Source: Neokomagataea anthophila (lineage in GTDB: Bacteria; Pseudomonadota; Alphaproteobacteria; Acetobacterales; Acetobacteraceae). From it: 64,000 nt of DNA. Positions 16,929 through 25,298 of this stretch are shown in pieces. The notes under the pieces are model-generated. The model was not told the DNA's origin. It did no database searches and saw only the letters and a list, made by a program, of their open reading frames with translations. The position numbers were made by a program, and so were the translations under genes. The first letter of the stretch is position 1. Every line of letters begins with the position of its first letter. The DNA is taken from assembly GCF_018122595.1 (NCBI RefSeq), contig NZ_JAGRQH010000008.1:41938-105937 (forward strand). The letters are read 5' to 3'.

Positions 16929-17041
16929 GGGGGAGGGTTCAGAAGCTTGGCAGAGCTGTTTTGAAAGGGGTCAGCGAGGCGCAGAGTTTGTGGCCAGAGC
17001 GGTTCGGGGGGAAGATGATCTCAGAGGAGAATAAATCTTAA
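16925..17041 (+). CDS. 38-residue coupled ORF at the end of the GTPase cassette
   Basis: ATG 16925 overlaps the preceding stop as ATGA. The frame gives a 38-residue basic peptide (MRGRVQKLGRAVLKGVSE...) ending in an acidic tail. Residues 1-20 could form an amphipathic helix. The stop lies 16 bases before a strong terminator, so the ORF fits the transcription unit exactly. The same overlap spacing as the previous junction supports translation, but its short length keeps the call tentative. Confidence 0.4.
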   Translation: MRGRVQKLGRAVLKGVSEAQSLWPERFGGKMISEENKS

Positions 17042-17057
17042 TAAGGTATTCTTATTT

Positions 17058-17091
17058 ATTCCAAGCCGAATTTTTATAATCGGCTTGGAAT
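17058..17091. terminator. strong bidirectional terminator between GTPase cassette and cobK
   Basis: A perfect 12-bp inverted repeat (ATTCCAAGCCGA, 17058-17069; TCGGCTTGGAAT, 17080-17091) encloses a 10-base A+T loop. T-rich sequence lies on both sides. It can stop the plus-strand GTPase cassette and the minus-strand cobK transcript. Confidence 0.8.
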
Positions 17092-17119
17092 ATTGCGTTT
17101 TAATTTAAAAAACGAGGCC

Positions 17120-17854
17120 TTAAAGAGTTTCAAGCCAAAGACGCGCGGCTTCTGGCGTTGCTACATAGGTGAGTGATGGTCGCTCTGGGCGTTGGACCAT
17201 GATGACAGGGATGTTGAGGTGGCGTGCAGCCGTGAGTTTGGCAGCGGTGGACGCTGATCCTGCGTTTTTGGTGATGAGGATGTCTATCTTGTGAGAGGAC
17301 ATCAGAGCATGTTCGCTTTCGATGGAGAAAGGCGGGCGGCTGATGAGTAAGGTATGGTTTTGTGGACATTCATCGATGTGTGGCGGGTCAATGCTGCGGA
17401 TGATGTAATGGTGTGTTGTATCGGTACGGAAGGCGCTTAAATCCTTGCGCCCTGTGGTGAGGAACACGCGTTTTGGTGTGCTGCCGAGAAGTTGGGCAGC
17501 GTGGTTGAGGGTTTTTGCGTTGATCCAGTGGTCTCCCGGTTGGAGGGACCACGCGGGGCGTTCTAGACGGAGTAAAGGCAGAGAGAGAGCGGCGCAGGCA
17601 GCGGCAGCGTTATGGCCCATTTGTGCTGCGAAGGGGTGTGTGGCATCCACAACCGCATGGATGTTTTCTATGTACAAATAGTGTTTCAGGCCGTTAATCC
17701 CCCCGAACCCGCCAGTGCGAATGGTGCATTGGGGCAGGATGGGATGGCTGGTAACGCCAGCCAGAGAAAAGATAGGCGTTATTTTCGGGTGGGTGTTCAG
17801 AAGGGTTGCGAGTTCACGCGCTTCTGTGGTGCCGCCGAGGATCAAAACGTTCAT
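17120..17854 (-). CDS. cobK: precorrin-6A reductase CobK
   Basis: CobK reduces precorrin-6A to precorrin-6B with NADPH. The N-terminal LILGGTTEARELATLL is the family motif, and VDATHPFAAQMG (about 72-83) and the C-terminal ITKNAGSAST are conserved. The length of 244 residues is normal. It is divergent from cobL with only 32 bases between starts, so both promoters must overlap. It is the first cob gene after the GTPase cassette and is convergent with it. Confidence 0.93.
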   Translation of the reverse strand: MNVLILGGTTEARELATLLNTHPKITPIFSLAGVTSHPILPQCTIRTGGFGGINGLKHYLYIENIHAVVDATHPFAAQMGHNAAAACAALSLPLLRLERPAWSLQPGDHWINAKTLNHAAQLLGSTPKRVFLTTGRKDLSAFRTDTTHHYIIRSIDPPHIDECPQNHTLLISRPPFSIESEHALMSSHKIDILITKNAGSASTAAKLTAARHLNIPVIMVQRPERPSLTYVATPEAARLWLETL

Positions 17855-17886
17855 TATAACGGCTCCTTAAGACGTGAGAGGGCAGC

Positions 17887-19107
17887 ATGACCCAGTGGTT
17901 AAGTGTTATCGGCATAGGTGAAGACGGTGTCGAGGGGCTTTCGGGGGTGGCGCGGGCTGCTTTGGCGCAGGCTGAGGTGATTTTTGGTGGTGAGCGGCAT
18001 TTGTCATTAGCGGCCTCTATGTTGAAGGGGCGTGCGGAACCATGGGGCACGCCATTTTCCGCCGGAGTTGCGCGTGTTTTGGAGGCCCGTGGGCAGCGTG
18101 TTGTTGTTTTGGCTTCCGGTGATCCGTTTTTTTATGGGGTAGGCTCCGTTTTGGCGCGGCAGGTGCCGTATGGAGAAATGGCGTGTTTCCCGGCGGTATC
18201 GTCTGTTTCTTTAGCGTGTTCTCTGTTGGGTTGGGCCGTGCAGGAGGCGCGGGTTGTTTCCTTGTGCGGGCGGCCTTTGACGACGATACGCCCACATTTG
18301 CAGCCAGGTGCAAAGCTGCTGGTGTTGTCGGCTGATGGCACAACGCCGCAGCGTTTGGCCAAGTGGTTGGCGGGGCATGGGTTCGGTTTATCGCCTATGA
18401 GTGTGTTGGAGCGTTTGGGTAGTGAAGCGGAATGTGTGCATGAAGGGTTTGCGGCGTCAGAGTGGGGTGATGTTGAGGCGTTGAATCTCATTGCGCTGGA
18501 GGTCGTTGCTGATGCGGGGGCGCAGATTATGTCGCTGTCATCGGGTCTAGAGGATGCGTTGTTTGAGCATGATGGGCAGATGACGAAGCGTGAAATTCGG
18601 GCTGTGACGTTGTCGACTTTGGCTCCGCGTGCGGGGGAGACGCTTCTGGATGTTGGGGCCGGTTCTGGTTCTATCGCCATTGAGTGGTTGTTGAGGCATC
18701 CGGCGAATAAAGCGATTGCCGTTGAGCGTAGTGCAGAACGTGCAGAGCGAATTATCCGTAATGCTCAAGCTCTCGGTGTGCCACGCCTTGAAGTGGTGGT
18801 TGGGGAGATGCCGGAGAGTGCTCTGGCGTTATCGGTGCGGCCTGATGTTGTGTTTGTCGGCGGTGGTCTGGCTGCGGAAGGTATGTTCCCGGCTGTGCGT
18901 GCGTTGGTCCGGCCGGGTGGGCGTATTGTGGCCAATTCTGTGACGCTGGAAGGCGAGCAAGTATTGGGCGCGGAATATGCCCAGCATGGCGGCATGTTGA
19001 CGCGTATTGGTGTTGAGCGTTTGGACACGGTGGGTAGTTTGCATGCGTTCCGACCCGCGATGCGGGTGACGCAATATGTGGTGACAGTGCCGGATGGTGT
19101 GCCGTGA
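17887..19107 (+). CDS. cobL: precorrin-6Y C5,15-methyltransferase (decarboxylating) CobL
   Basis: CobL is a fusion of two SAM methyltransferases. An N-terminal CbiE-type tetrapyrrole methylase (about 1-215) is followed by a C-terminal CbiT-type Rossmann methyltransferase with the SAM motif LLDVGAGSGSIAIEW (about 255-269). It methylates C-5 and C-15 and removes the C-12 acetate carboxyl group. The 406-residue length is standard. Its stop overlaps the cobE start. Confidence 0.95.
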   Translation: MTQWLSVIGIGEDGVEGLSGVARAALAQAEVIFGGERHLSLAASMLKGRAEPWGTPFSAGVARVLEARGQRVVVLASGDPFFYGVGSVLARQVPYGEMACFPAVSSVSLACSLLGWAVQEARVVSLCGRPLTTIRPHLQPGAKLLVLSADGTTPQRLAKWLAGHGFGLSPMSVLERLGSEAECVHEGFAASEWGDVEALNLIALEVVADAGAQIMSLSSGLEDALFEHDGQMTKREIRAVTLSTLAPRAGETLLDVGAGSGSIAIEWLLRHPANKAIAVERSAERAERIIRNAQALGVPRLEVVVGEMPESALALSVRPDVVFVGGGLAAEGMFPAVRALVRPGGRIVANSVTLEGEQVLGAEYAQHGGMLTRIGVERLDTVGSLHAFRPAMRVTQYVVTVPDGVP

Positions 19108-19481
19108 AAGAGGGGCATTATGTTGCGGGGCTCGGAGCGCGGCCGGGTGTAGGAGCAGATGATATTGTTGCTTTACTGCGCGCTGTTCTGCCAGCTGGTG
19201 TGAGCCGTTTGGCGGTTCCTGTGTTTCGATTAGGTGAGATTGGTATTCTACACGCTGCCGAGGCATTGGGGCTGGAAATTGCATGGATTGCGGCGGAGGC
19301 TTTGGCAGAGCGGCAGAAGGATTGTATGAGCCATTCTGCACGCGCGCAGGCGGCGGTGGGGTTTTCGTCTGTCGCTGAGGGGTGTGCCTTGGTTGGTGCG
19401 GGTGTGGGTAGTACGATTGTGGTGCCAAAGCAGGTTGGGCGGAATGTGACCTGTGCGGTGGCGGTGAGTGGTGGAGATTAG
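19104..19481 (+). CDS. cobE: CobE (CbiG C-terminal domain-like)
   Basis: The 125-residue protein matches the stand-alone CbiG C-terminal domain known as CobE: GLGARPGVGADDI near the N-terminus, then SVAEGCALVGAG and VPKQ. CobE is needed in the aerobic pathway, but its exact reaction is not settled. GTG 19104 overlaps the cobL stop (GTGA), and cobM follows four bases after its stop, so the three are co-translated. Confidence 0.9.
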   Translation: MKEGHYVAGLGARPGVGADDIVALLRAVLPAGVSRLAVPVFRLGEIGILHAAEALGLEIAWIAAEALAERQKDCMSHSARAQAAVGFSSVAEGCALVGAGVGSTIVVPKQVGRNVTCAVAVSGGD

Positions 19482-19484
19482 AGT

Positions 19485-20243
19485 ATGACGGTGCATTTTA
19501 TTGGTGCGGGGCCGGGTGCTGCGGATTTATTGACGTTGCGTGGACGGGACTTATTGGCGGCTTCCCCAGTGTGTTTATATGCGGGCTCTATTGTGCCGAA
19601 AGCGATGTTAGAGCATTGCCCGGATGGTGCACGATTGGTTGATACCGCGCCGTTATCGTTGGACGATATTGAAGAAGAATACCGTAAGGCGCATGAAGCG
19701 GGTGAGGATGTTGCGCGGCTACATTCGGGGGATTTGTCCGTTTATAGCGCTGTGGCGGAGCAGATACGGCGTTTAGACCGGCTAGGTATTCCTTGGACGA
19801 TGACACCGGGTGTTCCGGCTTTTGCGGCGGCGGCCTCGGTTTTGGGGCGTGAACTAACAGTGCCGGGCGTTGCGCAAACTGTGGTGCTGACGCGAGTGAG
19901 TGGACGTGCCTCCGCTATGCCTGCGGGTGAACAGTTAGCTTCTTATGCAGCAACGGGGGCGACCTTGGCACTGCATCTGGCTATTCATGCCGCAGAGCAG
20001 ATCGTTGAGACATTGCTCCCATTTTATGGTGCGGATTGCCCTGTTGCTGTGGTGGCAAGGGCGACGTGGCCGGATGAGCTATGTTTGAAGGCGACGCTGG
20101 GTACGCTGCTTGATGCCTTGGTTGCGAACCCGATTGAACGCACGGCTTTAGTGATGGTTGGTCCGGCTTTGGGGGTAGAGGATTTTCGGGAGAGTGCGTT
20201 GTATGATCCCGAGTATCAGCGTAGGTTTCGGGGGCGGGAGTGA
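19485..20243 (+). CDS. cobM: precorrin-4 C11-methyltransferase CobM
   Basis: CobM is a SAM-dependent tetrapyrrole methylase acting on C-11. The N-terminal [14 protein letters not shown] (about 6-19), the middle [11 protein letters not shown] (about 80-90) and the [18 protein letters not shown] segment are family signatures. The length of 252 residues is normal. It is the last gene of cobL-cobE-cobM and ends 12 bases before the stop of a convergent hypothetical gene. No terminator hairpin is visible between them. Confidence 0.95.
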   Translation: MTVHFIGAGPGAADLLTLRGRDLLAASPVCLYAGSIVPKAMLEHCPDGARLVDTAPLSLDDIEEEYRKAHEAGEDVARLHSGDLSVYSAVAEQIRRLDRLGIPWTMTPGVPAFAAAASVLGRELTVPGVAQTVVLTRVSGRASAMPAGEQLASYAATGATLALHLAIHAAEQIVETLLPFYGADCPVAVVARATWPDELCLKATLGTLLDALVANPIERTALVMVGPALGVEDFRESALYDPEYQRRFRGRE

Positions 20244-20255
20244 TGGTCTAATCAT

Positions 20256-20633
20256 CTAATATATTTCAGATAGACACTCATCGGGCCTCATGCCGTAACT
20301 ATATTTCCATCTTTCGCCATTGTGGTACATGCGCTTGCCCTCATCGTAGAAAACGACGGTCCAGTCAGGTAATTCTTTTTTGACCTCTTGTGCAAGGGCG
20401 TAGCCCTCAGCGCAAAAGGCATACATATCAAAGAAAGGGTAATCTTCTGGGGGGTCAGTATCATAGTTGTCGTAGTGTTTGCCCCAATCCATAAGGCGCT
20501 TTTCCAAGTCTTTACTGACAGGCAGTTCTTCAATGCAGGCACTGATTCCTTCTATATCGTATACAGGGTCAGAGCAAGTTTCAGCCATGATTAGAACATA
20601 TTTATGATCAGAGAGTACAGTTTCTTTGCTCAT
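20256..20633 (-). CDS. acidic small protein of unknown function
   Basis: A 125-residue protein that I do not recognise. I chose ATG 20633, preceded by GGAGA seven bases upstream; the open frame runs to 20687 but would then overlap cbiD. The protein is acidic, rich in Asp, Glu and Tyr, with no signal peptide or membrane segment. A Trp-Asp-rich middle (MDWGKHYDNYDTDPPEDYP) and a DWTVVFYDEG strand-like element stand out. Small acidic proteins of this kind are often immunity or anti-toxin proteins, but nothing around it supports a toxin partner. It probably shares the cbiD transcript. Confidence 0.6.
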   Translation of the reverse strand: MSKETVLSDHKYVLIMAETCSDPVYDIEGISACIEELPVSKDLEKRLMDWGKHYDNYDTDPPEDYPFFDMYAFCAEGYALAQEVKKELPDWTVVFYDEGKRMYHNGERWKYSYGMRPDECLSEIY

Positions 20634-20659
20634 GAAGTAGTCTCCGAGATGTTTCGATT

Positions 20660-21754
20660 TTATAGGGATTTGTAGGATGTTCCACATTTATATCCAAGAC
20701 GATTAAAAACAATAATATCAAGTTTAATCGGTGTGTTTTGTTTTCTTTCATCATCCAGAACACTACGCGCTGTCTCATAAGCGCTCTTAGCAATACTATC
20801 GCCTAAGGAAAACTGTTCCTCTCCAGCAAGGAGCATGGCTTGGGCGACGCTTTCCGCAGTGCTAATGGCTTGGGTTAGGGTGTTTGAAGCGCCGTGTTGT
20901 TTTGCGAGTTCTGCGAGTGCGGGCATGTCGGTTAGGCCACGCTTGGAGTGTAAATCGAGGCGTCCTTGGCCCAGTTTAGCCATTTTTGCCACGCCACCTG
21001 CGATGGTGAGGCGTGGGACGGGGTGTGTGCGGAGATATTTCAGTACGCCCCCTGCGAAGTCCCCCATATCAATCAAGGCAGTATCGGGCAGGTTATAATG
21101 GGCTTGCACGGCTTTTTCAGAGGTATGTCCGGTGCTGGCAGCGATGTGCGGCAGCTCCAGCGCGCGGGCGACGTCGATCCCGCGGCGGATGGAGTCAATC
21201 CATGCTGCGCATGAGAAGGGAATAACCACGCCGGTTGTGCCTAAAATAGACAAGCCGCCGATAATGCCAAGGCGGGCGTTGAGTGTCTTTTTCGCGAGTT
21301 CCTCACCATTTTCGACGGAAATGGTTATTTCAGCATCGACGCTGTGTGAGATTTCGTGCAGCGCGGTGTGGATCATTTGGCGTGGGACGGGGTTAATCGC
21401 CGGTTCCCCAATAGGGAGTGGCAGGCCGGGGCGCGTGATGGTCCCGACGCCCGATCCAGCTTTAAAAACAAGGCCAGAGCCGGGGGGGAGGCGTTTGACA
21501 TGGGCTTGAATAAGCGCGCCATGTGTAACGTCAGGGTCATCTCCGGCATCTTTGATGACGCTGGCGGTGGCGATATGTGTGTTGAGGGTGTGTTGTGCCA
21601 AGCTAAAGGCGGTTTGGCGGCCATTGGGTAGGGTAATGGTGACGGGGTCAGGAAAGTGACCGTGGCACAACGCTGCCCATGCGGCTTTTGCAGCGGCAGT
21701 GGCGCAACTGCCAGTGGTCCAGCCTTTACGCAGTTGTGGAGACGGTGTGATCAT
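20660..21754 (-). CDS. cbiD: cobalt-precorrin-5B / precorrin-5 C1-methyltransferase CbiD
   Basis: CbiD is the SAM-dependent C-1 methyltransferase typical of the anaerobic pathway. The N-terminal RKGWTTGSCATAAAKAA (about 9-25) and the glycine-rich GSGVGTITRPGLP are diagnostic, and the 364-residue length is standard. In the classical aerobic pathway this step is done by CobF, for which I see no gene here. CbiD therefore probably substitutes for CobF beside CobG. It is divergent from cobB with about 53 bases between starts. Confidence 0.93.
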   Translation of the reverse strand: MITPSPQLRKGWTTGSCATAAAKAAWAALCHGHFPDPVTITLPNGRQTAFSLAQHTLNTHIATASVIKDAGDDPDVTHGALIQAHVKRLPPGSGLVFKAGSGVGTITRPGLPLPIGEPAINPVPRQMIHTALHEISHSVDAEITISVENGEELAKKTLNARLGIIGGLSILGTTGVVIPFSCAAWIDSIRRGIDVARALELPHIAASTGHTSEKAVQAHYNLPDTALIDMGDFAGGVLKYLRTHPVPRLTIAGGVAKMAKLGQGRLDLHSKRGLTDMPALAELAKQHGASNTLTQAISTAESVAQAMLLAGEEQFSLGDSIAKSAYETARSVLDDERKQNTPIKLDIIVFNRLGYKCGTSYKSL

Positions 21755-21807
21755 GCGTTATACCCTAGCGGGATTAGGACGAAAAGCGAGAGGGACATTG
21801 GTGTAAA

Positions 21808-23178
21808 ATGCCGATGATAACGCCAATGCAGACAGAGCGCACAGCATCAGGGGCAACGCCGAGAGCGGTTATGATTGCGGCACCGCGTTCAGGCAGTGGT
21901 AAAACGACGGTGACGTTAGGGCTTTTGGCAGCATTGCGGGCGCGTGGCGTGCGGGTGCGTGCGGCGAAGACAGGGCCGGATTATATTGATCCGGCTTTTC
22001 ATGAGGTGGTGACGGGGTCTGTTAGTCTCAATTTGGACAGTTGGGCGATGTCTGATGCGGTGTTGACGGCGTTATTGGCTGAGGCTGCGGATGGTGCGGA
22101 GTTATTGCTTATTGAGTCTGCTATGGGCCTCTTTGACGGGTTGATGGGGCCTGAAGGGGCTCGGGGTTCACCGGCGGATATTGCGCGGCGGTTTGGTATT
22201 CCGGTGTTGTTGGTGTTGGATGTTTCTGGGCAAGGGCAGTCTGCTGCGGCGGTAGCGCATGGTTTTGCAACGTTAGAGCCCGGCGTGCAGGTTATGGGCG
22301 TTGTGCTGAACCGTGTTGCTTCAGACCGGCATGAGCGCATGGCAAGGCAGGCGATTGAGGCAACGGGTTTGCCTGTGATGGGCGTAGTACGGCGTGATGC
22401 AGAGTTAGCATTGCCTGAGCGGCATTTAGGGTTGGTTCAAGCGCGTGAACAAGAAGCGCTACCGGGTTTGTTGGCAGATTTGGCGCAACGGATTGAGGCA
22501 GGCGTGGACCTTGAGCGGGTCGTGGCGGGGGCTGCTCTGTTGGTGCTGTCGGTAGGTTTGTCTGAATGTGTGCCGGTTGTGCCCCCGGGTCAGCGGATTG
22601 CTGTGGCGGAAGATACGGCGTTTTCGTTTTTATATGGGCATTTGGCGCAAGGGTGGCGCCGTGCGGGTGCTGAGTTCGTACCGTTTTCACCTCTGGCTGA
22701 TGAAGGGCCGGATGAATCTTGTGATGTCTGTTGGTTACCGGGTGGGTATCCGGAGCTTCATGCTGGGCGGTTGGCCGCAGCGGATGGGTTCAAAAAAGCT
22801 ATAAAGTTCTTTTCTTGTTCTCGTTATGTTCATGGTGAGTGTGGGGGCTTTATGGTGTTGGGAGCGGGTCTGGTCGATCAAGCGGGTGAACGGCATGAGA
22901 TGCTGGGACTGTTGAGCCATGAAACGAACTTTGCCAAACGGAAGATGAATTTAGGGTATCGGGAAGCGACATTACGGGGCGATACGGCTTTGGGGCGGGC
23001 GGGTACCGTGTTTCGTGGCCATGAGTTTCATTATGCACGCGTCGTTGAAGCTGGGCATGATGAACCATTGGCGGATTTACGCGATGGTTTAGAGCAGGAT
23101 CTAGGTGTAGCCGGCGGACGACGTGGTTTTGTCTCCGGGTCATTTTTTCATGTTATGGCGCAGAAAGAGGGAGCGTAA
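21808..23178 (+). CDS. cobB: hydrogenobyrinic/cobyrinic acid a,c-diamide synthase CobB
   Basis: CobB amidates the a and c side chains using glutamine and ATP. It has an N-terminal ATP-binding domain with P-loop APRSGSGKTT (about 25-34), and a class I glutamine amidotransferase domain with the nucleophile Cys in HGECGGFMVLG (about 339-349) and a late HEFHYA His. The length is 456 residues. Several in-frame ATG codons (21808, 21814, 21826) lie close together, so the exact start is uncertain. cobO begins four bases after its stop. Confidence 0.94.
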   Translation: MPMITPMQTERTASGATPRAVMIAAPRSGSGKTTVTLGLLAALRARGVRVRAAKTGPDYIDPAFHEVVTGSVSLNLDSWAMSDAVLTALLAEAADGAELLLIESAMGLFDGLMGPEGARGSPADIARRFGIPVLLVLDVSGQGQSAAAVAHGFATLEPGVQVMGVVLNRVASDRHERMARQAIEATGLPVMGVVRRDAELALPERHLGLVQAREQEALPGLLADLAQRIEAGVDLERVVAGAALLVLSVGLSECVPVVPPGQRIAVAEDTAFSFLYGHLAQGWRRAGAEFVPFSPLADEGPDESCDVCWLPGGYPELHAGRLAAADGFKKAIKFFSCSRYVHGECGGFMVLGAGLVDQAGERHEMLGLLSHETNFAKRKMNLGYREATLRGDTALGRAGTVFRGHEFHYARVVEAGHDEPLADLRDGLEQDLGVAGGRRGFVSGSFFHVMAQKEGA

Positions 23179-23181
23179 AGA

Positions 23182-23790
23182 ATGAGTAATGAGACAGAGG
23201 CCGGGCGCCATACGGAGAAAATGCGTAAGCGCAAAGAGGTTCAGGATGCTGAAGTTGCATCTAAGACCATAGAGCGTGGGGTGTTTGCTGTGCATACCGG
23301 CCCCGGAAAAGGGAAATCTACGGCGGCTTTTGGTTTGGCTTTGCGGATGTTGGGGCGCGGTAAGCGTGTTGTTGTTGTACAATTTATCAAAGGTGCGTGG
23401 GAGACCGGAGAGAACCTTGCTCTTTCACGCTTTGAGGACCTGCTGGAATGGCATGTCATGGGTGAAGGCTTCACTTGGGATACGCAGGATAAGGCGCGTG
23501 ATGTTGCGGCGGCTGAACGTGCTTGGGATGTAGCGCGTGAAGCATTGCAGCGTGAAGATGTGGCGCTTGTTGTGTTGGATGAAGTCAATATCGCTCTACG
23601 TTATGACTACCTTCCGGTAGAGCGTGTGTTGACGGATGTGCTCGCTCGGCCTGAGAAACAGCATGTTGTGTTGACAGGACGTAATGCGAAGCCTGCCATT
23701 ATTGAAGCTGCGGATTTGGTGACGGAAATGGGGGCGGTCAAGCATCATTTCGCTGCGGGCTTTAAAGCCCAGCCGGGATTTGAGTTCTGA
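23182..23790 (+). CDS. cobO: corrinoid adenosyltransferase CobO (BtuR type)
   Basis: CobO transfers the adenosyl group of ATP to cob(I)yrinic acid a,c-diamide. The P-loop [16 protein letters not shown] (about 38-53) and [15 protein letters not shown] (about 131-145) are hallmarks of the CobA/CobO/BtuR family. The length of 202 residues is normal. The N-terminal 30 residues are charged, as in relatives. Its stop overlaps the cobQ start. Confidence 0.95.
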   Translation: MSNETEAGRHTEKMRKRKEVQDAEVASKTIERGVFAVHTGPGKGKSTAAFGLALRMLGRGKRVVVVQFIKGAWETGENLALSRFEDLLEWHVMGEGFTWDTQDKARDVAAAERAWDVAREALQREDVALVVLDEVNIALRYDYLPVERVLTDVLARPEKQHVVLTGRNAKPAIIEAADLVTEMGAVKHHFAAGFKAQPGFEF

Positions 23791-25298
23791 TGACAGGTAA
23801 GAAGCCTTGCCGGGCATTGATGTTTCAAGGCACGGGGTCGAGCGTTGGAAAATCTGTGTTTGTGGCAGGGCTTGCGCGTGCATTAGTACGGCGGGGTCTA
23901 CGTGTGAGGCCTTTCAAGCCGCAAAACATGTCGAATAATGCTGCTGTTACGGCTGATGGTGGTGAGATTGGTCGGGCGCAGGCTCTTCAAGCGCAGGCAT
24001 GCGGGGTAATGCCCAGTGTCGATATGAATCCTGTTTTGCTTAAGCCTCAAAGTATGGTTGGTTCACAGTTGGTCGTCTGTGGGCGGGCACGGGGTAATGT
24101 GAAAGCACGTACGTATCAGGACGTTAAGAAAACGCTCTTGCCGGATGTTTTAGGTGCTTTTGAGCGGTTAGCGTCCGATGCGGATATTGTGTTGATTGAG
24201 GGGGCGGGGTCTGCCTCTGAAGTTAATTTACGTGAGAATGACATCGCCAATATGGGATTTGCTGAGGCAAGTGGTGCGCCAGTTGTTCTGATTGGGGATA
24301 TTGACCGTGGTGGCGTCATAGCCAGCCTTGTGGGGACGAAGGTTGTTCTGCCTAAGCCTGATGCGGAGCGGATTAAGGGGTTTATTGTTAATCGTATGCG
24401 TGGGGATCCATCTTTATTTGATGAAGGGATGGTGACGATTGCGCAGCATACGGGGTGGGAAGCGTTAGGGCTTCTTCCATATAGTGAGCAGGTAGGGCAT
24501 TTCCCGGCGGAGGATGCGGCTGATGTGATGGAGCATCAGCGTTCTGGCGGGAGGGGGGTGCATATTGTTGTGCCGTATTTGCCGATGATTGCGAATTTTG
24601 ATGATTTAGACCCATTAAAAGCGATGGAAGGGGTTCGGTTAGAGATGGTCCCGCCGGGCCGCCCTCTGCCTGTGTGTGATTTAATTCTTTTACCGGGCTC
24701 TAAAGCGACGATTGCGGATATGGAGGTTTTTAAGGCGCAAGGCTGGGATATTGATCTTCAGGCTCATGTGCGCAGGGGCGGGTATGTTCTTGGTATTTGT
24801 GGTGGGTATCAAATGCTGGGTATGTCTTTGTCTGATCCTTTAGGTTTTGAGGGTAAGAAACAAACGGTTGAGGGGCTGGGGCTGCTGCATGTGCAGACAG
24901 AGTTATCGGCTCAGAAGGTTTTATGTGCTGTTCATGGCGTGTTGGCAGAGAGTGATGTGCCTATACGGGGTTATGAAATGCATATGGGCGTGACGGATGG
25001 TCCTGATTGTGCTCGTCCATTTGCTCGCCTTGAAACGCATGATGATGGGGCTATGGATATGACCGGGCGTATATGGGGTACCTATCTGCATGGTCTGTTC
25101 GAACAGGGAGCTTTGTGCCGTGCGCTTTTAGGGCGTATCGGTGTTTATAATTTGCAGGTGATGGATCATTCTGAGCGCGTAGAAAAGGCATTAGATGCGT
25201 GGGCTGATCACATCGAACGTCATGTTGATGTTGATGCGTTGTTACGTCTAGCACGGCCTCTTACGATGTATGATAGGAATGTGAGTACAAGCGCCTGA
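23790..25298 (+). CDS. cobQ: cobyric acid synthase CobQ
   Basis: CobQ amidates four side chains (b, d, e, g) of adenosylcobyrinate a,c-diamide. The ATPase domain has GTGSSVGKS (about 11-19) and [11 protein letters not shown]. The amidotransferase domain has [10 protein letters not shown] with the catalytic Cys (about 334-343). The length is 502 residues. The last 79 bases overlap the end of the convergent cobD gene, so both coding sequences share that DNA. Confidence 0.95.
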   Translation: MTGKKPCRALMFQGTGSSVGKSVFVAGLARALVRRGLRVRPFKPQNMSNNAAVTADGGEIGRAQALQAQACGVMPSVDMNPVLLKPQSMVGSQLVVCGRARGNVKARTYQDVKKTLLPDVLGAFERLASDADIVLIEGAGSASEVNLRENDIANMGFAEASGAPVVLIGDIDRGGVIASLVGTKVVLPKPDAERIKGFIVNRMRGDPSLFDEGMVTIAQHTGWEALGLLPYSEQVGHFPAEDAADVMEHQRSGGRGVHIVVPYLPMIANFDDLDPLKAMEGVRLEMVPPGRPLPVCDLILLPGSKATIADMEVFKAQGWDIDLQAHVRRGGYVLGICGGYQMLGMSLSDPLGFEGKKQTVEGLGLLHVQTELSAQKVLCAVHGVLAESDVPIRGYEMHMGVTDGPDCARPFARLETHDDGAMDMTGRIWGTYLHGLFEQGALCRALLGRIGVYNLQVMDHSERVEKALDAWADHIERHVDVDALLRLARPLTMYDRNVSTSA

